DNA of 11,884 nucleotides from Spirochaetaceae bacterium (GTDB taxonomy: Bacteria > Spirochaetota > Spirochaetia > Treponematales > Breznakiellaceae). The position numbers and the translations under genes were made by a program. Below the pieces are notes generated by a model. The model saw only the letters and a program-made list of their open reading frames with translations, did not search any database and was not told where the DNA came from. Shown piece by piece: positions 8,136 through 11,884 of this stretch; position 1 is the first letter of the stretch, and every line of letters begins with the position of its first letter. The stretch covers positions 1 to 11,884 of the forward strand of contig JAITAM010000078.1 in the NCBI GenBank assembly GCA_031284085.1, in the 5' to 3' direction.

Positions 8136-8144
8136 ATTATCATA
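8136..8144 (-). promoter_or_regulatory. Possible -10 element for cdaA
   Basis: On the minus strand the sequence reads TATGATAAT, containing two overlapping near-consensus -10 boxes about 25 bases before the cdaA ATG. No good -35 box lies at 16-18 bases. A weak call from position and AT-richness. Confidence 0.25.
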
Positions 8145-8146
8145 AA

Positions 8147-8174
8147 AACATTAGAGAAGGAAAGAGTTAATGTT
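8147..8174 (-). terminator. Weak AT-rich hairpin after the alpha-galactosidase gene
   Basis: On the minus strand AACATTA and TAATGTT pair perfectly (7 bp, 14-base loop) and are followed by TTTTATG, with an A run before the stem. The arrangement resembles a terminator, possibly bidirectional, but the stem contains little GC. It lies 28 bases beyond the stop codon. Confidence 0.35.
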
Positions 8175-8201
8175 ATTTTTTTTGAAGACGGACTGCATAG
8201 C

Positions 8202-10406
8202 TCATCTTTTAATGATGAAAATCTCTCCAAAAAAGTCCCCTTGCTTTGTAACAGAGGTAGTATCAAGCAAAAGCCCTCCTGACATAAGCTCGTCGCCGCC
8301 GCGTGAGCCGCAATTAAAAGTTTTATCCTGTGCTTCAAAGCCGCCTTGTTCCCAAATCGAAACATCGTATAGATACGATCCGTTAAGATTAGTTAGGCGC
8401 AGCCGGACAGGCGGACAGTTTGCCTGCGCCAGTAATTTGTAAAACCCGACTAATGTTTCTTCTTCTGAAGATACTTGCCATGCCGCATACAAAGACGGAT
8501 TCGCTACGCTAAGACGGAAAAATTGTCCGTACTGAAAGGTCTTGCGGTGCGCTTTGTAAAATTCAATACACGCTGCAACCTGCTTCTTTTCTTCCGGTGA
8601 AAGCGTAGTAGGGTCCAGCTCAAAGCCAAGGTTGCCGAAAAATGCCACCATTGCCCGAAAGTTAAGAGATGTAGAGCGTCCGGTCTGGTGATTCGGCACA
8701 GCCGAAACATGAGAACCCCATGAGCTTTGCGGATACACCAAGCTTGCAACAGACTGTATCCGCAAGCGTTCCAGAGCATCGGTATTATCAGAAAGCCAAG
8801 CTTGCGGCGCAAAGGCAAGCATACCTGCATCAAACCTGCCGCCGCCACCGGCACACGATTCAAAAAGCACGTCCGGAAACAGCGTGGTCAGTCGATCGTA
8901 AAGCTCATAAACTCCAAGAATATAACGGTGAAAGAATTCACCCTGACGATCAGGCGGAAGGGCAATGCTAAACGGCTCGGTAATAGAGCGGTTCATATCC
9001 CACTTAATGTACGAGATAGGCGCAGAAGAGATAAGATTTGCAATAACCGTAACCATATAATCAACAATTTCCTGCCTCGACATATCAAGCACGTATTGGT
9101 TGCGCTGTTCGGTACGGGAGCGCCCCGGCACGCCTACTGCCCAATCCGGATGCGTCTCAAAAAGCCGGCTCTTTCTGCTTATCATCTCAGGCTCTATCCA
9201 CAAACCGAACTGCAGCCCCATAGCGGTAATTTTCTTTGCCAGCCCTGCAATACCGGAAGGAAGTTTGCGGGTATCCACAAACCAATCGCCTAAAGAGGAA
9301 TCATCGCTATCGCGCTGCCCAAACCAACCGTCATCGAGTACAAAAAGCTCTATGCCCAGCTCTTTTGCAACGGATGCCATAGCAAGAAGCTTTTCCTCCG
9401 TGAAATTAAAGTACGTCCCTTCCCAGTTGTTAAGCAGAACCGGCCTTTCTTTATGACGCCATGTTTTCCGTACAAGCTTTTCTTGATACACAGCATGGAA
9501 AGCCTGCGATATACCGTTGATACCGCCGCTCTTGGTATACACAAGAAGCGCTTCCGGTGTATCAAAAGAAGCGCCTTCTTCCAGTTTCCATGAAAACGTT
9601 TCGTCATTGATACCGATCTGCACTCGAGGCGAACGGTAGTTTTCTACAGCTATAGCAAAATTGCCTGAGTATAAAAGACTAACGCCCAAAGCTTCACCCA
9701 AGAACTCCGAAGTAAAGGGGCGCTTGAGAATTAAGAAGGGGTTTTGCTGATGGCCGGAATTGCCTCTGTTGCTCCTTATCCCTTGAAAGCCGGCGCTAAT
9801 ACGCTCTTCGATTAGCTGAAACTCATGCGCCCACGCTCCCGTAACACTCATGAGCTGCCAGTTGTCATCCGGCAAATCAAGGCTAAGGCTCATAGCTTTG
9901 CGCAGAACCAAAGGCTTCTCTCCTGCGTTAATAAAACGGCTGTGCCGCGCTATTACCGGCGCTCCTGCATAAATCGTGTAGTAAAGGATAAGGGAAAGAC
10001 CAGAAACCGCATCAAAGAGCTTTAACTCTAAGGTCTGCGCTTCATAATCTTGCTCTGCGTAAAGACTCGGCAGCCGGGGAATTAAAGGCTTTCCTTCATA
10101 TATTACGTGGCTGTGATAAACCGGATCCATTGCCATAGAGCCGTCCGCCTCTTGAACGGCAAAAGCACAGACGCGGTAATCGCCCCGTGCGCCGCTCGGA
10201 TATTCAAAGGGTATGAGCGTCCTATCGCGGCGGAAGGACGCGTGCGATGCAAGCAAGGATAAAAAAGGATAGCTGCGAGAGGGCATAAGCGGTGCGCCGC
10301 AGTAGACCTGCCCAATAGAACCGTCATCAAGGACTTTGATAAGGCAGCTCAAAAACTCATTGTGAAGGTGAAATTCTTTGGTTTCTTGATTAAAATCAAT
10401 CGGCAT
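8202..10406 (-). CDS. GH36 alpha-galactosidase
   Basis: The 734-residue product is a full-length glycoside hydrolase family 36 enzyme that releases alpha-linked galactose from sugars such as melibiose and raffinose. It has an N-terminal beta-sandwich (about 1-310), a central (beta/alpha)8 barrel (about 320-640) and a C-terminal beta domain. The nucleophile is D470 in YIKWDMNRS and the acid/base is D540 in LSDNTDALERLRIQ; their 70-residue spacing equals that of the Geobacillus enzymes as I recall them. Other family signatures are NNWEGTYFNF (326-335), LDDGWFG (357-363), LWIEPEM (402-408) and SCAGGGGRFD (517-526). No signal peptide is present, so it acts in the cytoplasm on imported sugar; no sugar transporter is in the window. 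GAGGAG lies six bases before the ATG. It follows the nuclease gene by 21 bases, so the two are probably cotranscribed. Confidence 0.96.
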   Translation of the reverse strand: MPIDFNQETKEFHLHNEFLSCLIKVLDDGSIGQVYCGAPLMPSRSYPFLSLLASHASFRRDRTLIPFEYPSGARGDYRVCAFAVQEADGSMAMDPVYHSHVIYEGKPLIPRLPSLYAEQDYEAQTLELKLFDAVSGLSLILYYTIYAGAPVIARHSRFINAGEKPLVLRKAMSLSLDLPDDNWQLMSVTGAWAHEFQLIEERISAGFQGIRSNRGNSGHQQNPFLILKRPFTSEFLGEALGVSLLYSGNFAIAVENYRSPRVQIGINDETFSWKLEEGASFDTPEALLVYTKSGGINGISQAFHAVYQEKLVRKTWRHKERPVLLNNWEGTYFNFTEEKLLAMASVAKELGIELFVLDDGWFGQRDSDDSSLGDWFVDTRKLPSGIAGLAKKITAMGLQFGLWIEPEMISRKSRLFETHPDWAVGVPGRSRTEQRNQYVLDMSRQEIVDYMVTVIANLISSAPISYIKWDMNRSITEPFSIALPPDRQGEFFHRYILGVYELYDRLTTLFPDVLFESCAGGGGRFDAGMLAFAPQAWLSDNTDALERLRIQSVASLVYPQSSWGSHVSAVPNHQTGRSTSLNFRAMVAFFGNLGFELDPTTLSPEEKKQVAACIEFYKAHRKTFQYGQFFRLSVANPSLYAAWQVSSEEETLVGFYKLLAQANCPPVRLRLTNLNGSYLYDVSIWEQGGFEAQDKTFNCGSRGGDELMSGGLLLDTTSVTKQGDFFGEIFIIKR

Positions 10407-10427
10407 ACAATACTCCTCGAAAACAAA

Positions 10428-11351
10428 CTACGGCGCGGGATTCGCCGTGATGCTGAACTCAGCCCAAATCGGATAATGATCGCTTACGTCTTTAGGCTCA
10501 ATGCTGTAAAGACTAAAGTCATAGACTTCATCAAAACGGATCACGCCGCTATTACCAGTGTAATAGTTCCCTGCGCTTTTAGTAATGATGAAGCGGTCGT
10601 AGGTATTATCGCCTGAGGCAACGGTCGTATCGTAGTCGTTGCTTATCAAGCTGTAATAGCGGTCGGCGGGAAAGACCTGCGCCAAAAGATTTTCGTCATA
10701 GTAAGCGCCGTCCGCATTAAAATCACCCAAAACCAGAATATCCGTATCATGCCACAAGTCTTGATAGTATTCAATGACGTCGACTAAAGCACCGATCTCC
10801 TGAGCGGCATCCGAAGGCTGCACATGGTTATCAATGATAATAAAGTCGAAATTGCCTGCGCTCTTGCAATACACCGCCAAAGGATTCCTTTGGAACAGAT
10901 CCTGCGGGTCTGGGTACGTATCCTCACCAATAACGGTTACCGCAGTGCTGTCGTAGATAATCCAGTACTGTTCTTTAGAAGACGTTCTGCCTTCACGCGG
11001 CCCTAGCACGTAATTGTATTGCGGCGGGAGGAGCGCCATGAACTGTTCAACCGGGTCTGGGGTTAGGGAACGCACCTCTTGGATTGCAACTATATCGGCG
11101 CCGGAAACTATTTGCAAAAGGAGGTCGACAACTTCCTGTTTTGCCATTTTTGCTGCGCCGAATATTTGGATATTGAACGAATATATTCTGAGGGGTTTTT
11201 GCGCTTCGATTGGACTTTGGGTCTTTTCATCTTCAGGCTCGGTTTCAGTTTCATCTTCACCCGGCAGAAAGAAAAAGAAGATCGCAAAAGCGGCAACTAT
11301 GAATACAATGATGGCCCATATAGTACGTTTTGTTCTCGTGGTATTCTTCAT
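10428..11351 (-). CDS. Membrane-anchored DNase I-type endonuclease
   Basis: The 307-residue product belongs to the endonuclease/exonuclease/phosphatase fold and resembles animal DNase I more than most bacterial members. A hydrophobic N-terminal segment (11-29) works as a membrane anchor or uncleaved signal, followed by an acidic linker (31-45). The nuclease domain starts at about 53. By recall of pancreatic DNase I, all active-site positions have matches: N60 in YSFNIQ, E92 in AIQEVR, E127 in SSKEQY, R155 in FQRNP, H176 in DNHVQPSDA, D210 and N212 in GDFNAD, D252 in TYDR, and D291-H292 in SDHYP. The NAD segment ends in glycine where DNase I has a disulfide cysteine. It should hydrolyse DNA outside the cytoplasmic membrane with divalent metal; nutrient use or escape from neutrophil DNA traps is inference. 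No ribosome site precedes the ATG, and the promoter boxes at 11359-11387 place the transcript start close to the start codon. Confidence 0.9.
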   Translation of the reverse strand: MKNTTRTKRTIWAIIVFIVAAFAIFFFFLPGEDETETEPEDEKTQSPIEAQKPLRIYSFNIQIFGAAKMAKQEVVDLLLQIVSGADIVAIQEVRSLTPDPVEQFMALLPPQYNYVLGPREGRTSSKEQYWIIYDSTAVTVIGEDTYPDPQDLFQRNPLAVYCKSAGNFDFIIIDNHVQPSDAAQEIGALVDVIEYYQDLWHDTDILVLGDFNADGAYYDENLLAQVFPADRYYSLISNDYDTTVASGDNTYDRFIITKSAGNYYTGNSGVIRFDEVYDFSLYSIEPKDVSDHYPIWAEFSITANPAP

Positions 11352-11358
11352 TCATACA

Positions 11359-11387
11359 AGTATAGAATATTTTGTCCTACAAAGCAA
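11359..11387 (-). promoter_or_regulatory. Promoter of the nuclease-galactosidase unit, possibly leaderless
   Basis: On the minus strand TTGCTT (11387-11382), a 17-base spacer, and TATACT (11364-11359; five of six -10 matches) lie just before the nuclease gene. Only seven bases separate the -10 box from the ATG, so transcription would begin at or next to the start codon. This fits the absence of a Shine-Dalgarno site. Confidence 0.5.
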
Positions 11388-11390
11388 CAC

Positions 11391-11488
11391 GGCCACAGGC
11401 CGTTCCAAAGGTTGCTGTATCGGGAGAGGTGTACGGCTTTTGGCCTGATCGGAGGTCTGACCTGCTTTTGGGTTAGAGGTCTGACCTG
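11391..11488 (+). repeat. Diverged palindromic repeat, unit A1
   Basis: Begins GGCCACAGGCCGTTCCAAAG and includes GTACGGCTTTTGGCCTGAT. It aligns along its length with unit A2 (11502-11596) and shares the TACGGCTTTT core with the units at 5496 and 7102. Its downstream part holds two copies, 24 bases apart, of the palindrome AGGTCTGACCT (11453-11463 and 11477-11487). It lies upstream of the nuclease promoter. Confidence 0.75.
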
Positions 11489-11501
11489 TTTTTGAGGTCT
11501 C

Positions 11502-11596
11502 AGCCGCAGGCTGTTTCAAAGGTTGTTGCATCGGGCATGGCATACGGCTTTTTGCCTGATAGCAGGCACGGCCTGTTCTGGGTTGGAAGTCTGACC
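11502..11596 (+). repeat. Diverged palindromic repeat, unit A2
   Basis: Begins AGCCGCAGGCTGTTTCAAAG and contains CATACGGCTTTTTGCCTGAT, then GGAAGTCTGACCC matching the tail of A1. It belongs to the same family as the units at 5496 and 7102 but has diverged in the spacer and tail. On the minus strand it is read as the C-terminal end of the heptapeptide-repeat gene, and its TTTCAAAG motif supplies the stop codon. Confidence 0.75.
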
Positions 11597-11884
11597 CTCT
11601 CCCGAGTTATTTTGCGCACGCACAGAGTTATTTTGCGCACGCACAGAGTTATTTTGCGCACGCACAGAGTTATTTTGCGCACGCACAGAGTCATTTTGTG
11701 CACGCACAGAATCGTTTTGCGCACGCACAGAATCATTTTGCGCACGCACAGAATCATTTTGCGCACGCACAGAATCATTTTGCGCACGCACAGAATCGTT
11801 TTGCGCACGCACAGAATCGTTTTGCGCACGCACAGAATCATTTTGCGCACGCACAAAAGAGTCTTTTGCAGCAGAAAATGTCCG
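11516..11884 (-). CDS. 3' end of a gene with heptapeptide repeats (partial)
   Basis: The minus-strand frame is open from the window edge (11884) to a TGA at 11518-11516, 122 codons, and presumably continues beyond the window. It reads 10 non-repeat residues, then twelve copies of VRAQNDS (first eight) or VRAQNNS (last four), then a 28-residue tail (GEGQTSNPEQAV onward) translated from the repeat element A2. In this frame most differences between copies are silent third-position changes (AAT/AAC, GCG/GCA, GAT/GAC), with a single replacement type, Asp to Asn; in the other open minus frame the same differences change residues. That supports this frame being translated. The function is unknown. 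The repeat is very polar, lacks aromatic residues, and may be a flexible linker or stalk of a surface protein. GTG at 11854 is only the first start codon inside the window and need not be the true start. Confidence 0.6.
   Translation of the reverse strand, partial: RTFSAAKDSFVRAQNDSVRAQNDSVRAQNDSVRAQNDSVRAQNDSVRAQNDSVRAQNDSVRAQNDSVRAQNNSVRAQNNSVRAQNNSVRAQNNSGEGQTSNPEQAVPAIRQKAVCHARCNNL
11604..11855. repeat. Twelve tandem 21-bp repeats
   Basis: Twelve uninterrupted copies of a 21-base unit, consensus GAGTTATTTTGCGCACGCACA / GAATCATTTTGCGCACGCACA on the + strand. The four leftmost copies are identical; copy 5 (11688-11708) is a transition form with GAGTCA and GTGCAC; the remaining copies have GAATCA or GAATCG. 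The 21-base length keeps any reading frame, adding seven residues per unit, so copy-number change would alter protein length without frameshift. Confidence 0.95.

Noticed and set aside
8727..9293. 188-codon + strand open frame
   Set aside because: It lies wholly inside the conserved barrel-coding part of the alpha-galactosidase gene and its product looks like a shadow translation.
11014..11495. Two overlapping + strand open frames opposite the nuclease 5' end
   Set aside because: They are antisense to clear nuclease motifs and the anchor segment, and run into repeat DNA.
11604..11855. CRISPR array
   Set aside because: The 21-base units are contiguous with no spacers, and their differences fit a coding tandem repeat.
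11500..11856. Alternative minus-strand frame giving CVRKMIL repeats
   Set aside because: Differences between copies change residues in this frame, while they are mostly silent in the VRAQNDS frame.

Overview
The window looks like chromosomal DNA from a spirochaete, most likely an oral/host-associated Treponema. The reasons are inference from gene content: a cdaA-ybbR-acpS cluster of the type I recall from spirochaetes, several unannotated envelope proteins of treponemal character, intermediate GC content and many dispersed palindromic repeats. No rRNA or tRNA gene and no transposase were seen.

Layout. Positions 1-44 are a GC-rich edge ending in a 22-base C tract. Positions 45-459 are non-coding and hold a candidate promoter and leader for enolase (eno, 460-1761, + strand). 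Three inverted repeats in a row follow eno, then a small + strand gene for a one-segment membrane protein with a charged tail (1923-2201). Everything after this is on the minus strand and converges on that small gene. In transcription order, from right to left, it reads: the 3' end of a gene with twelve 7-residue repeats (entering at 11884); a membrane-anchored DNase I-type nuclease (11351-10428); a GH36 alpha-galactosidase (10406-8202); the diadenylate cyclase cdaA (8111-7296); the YbbR protein (7032-6043); acpS (6046-5675); a TPR-like lipoprotein (5472-4393); an MltD-type lytic transglycosylase (4396-3098); and an LPP20-like secreted protein (3072-2188).

Functional reading. cdaA and ybbR form the c-di-AMP synthesis and regulation pair tied to cell wall and osmotic control. 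acpS activates acyl carrier protein for lipid synthesis. The next three genes are tightly packed and all exported, suggesting an envelope or peptidoglycan module. The nuclease and galactosidase form a separate two-gene transcription unit with a well-spaced promoter lying almost on the nuclease start codon, so its mRNA may be leaderless.

The most unusual part is a family of roughly 80-bp palindromic repeats at three sites: 5496-5637 in + orientation, 7102-7291 in inverted orientation, and a diverged subfamily at 11391-11596. The first two clusters flank ybbR-acpS as inverted repeats. The cluster at 7102-7291 is free of stop codons in all three minus-strand frames, and the third cluster provides the C-terminal tail of the heptapeptide-repeat gene.
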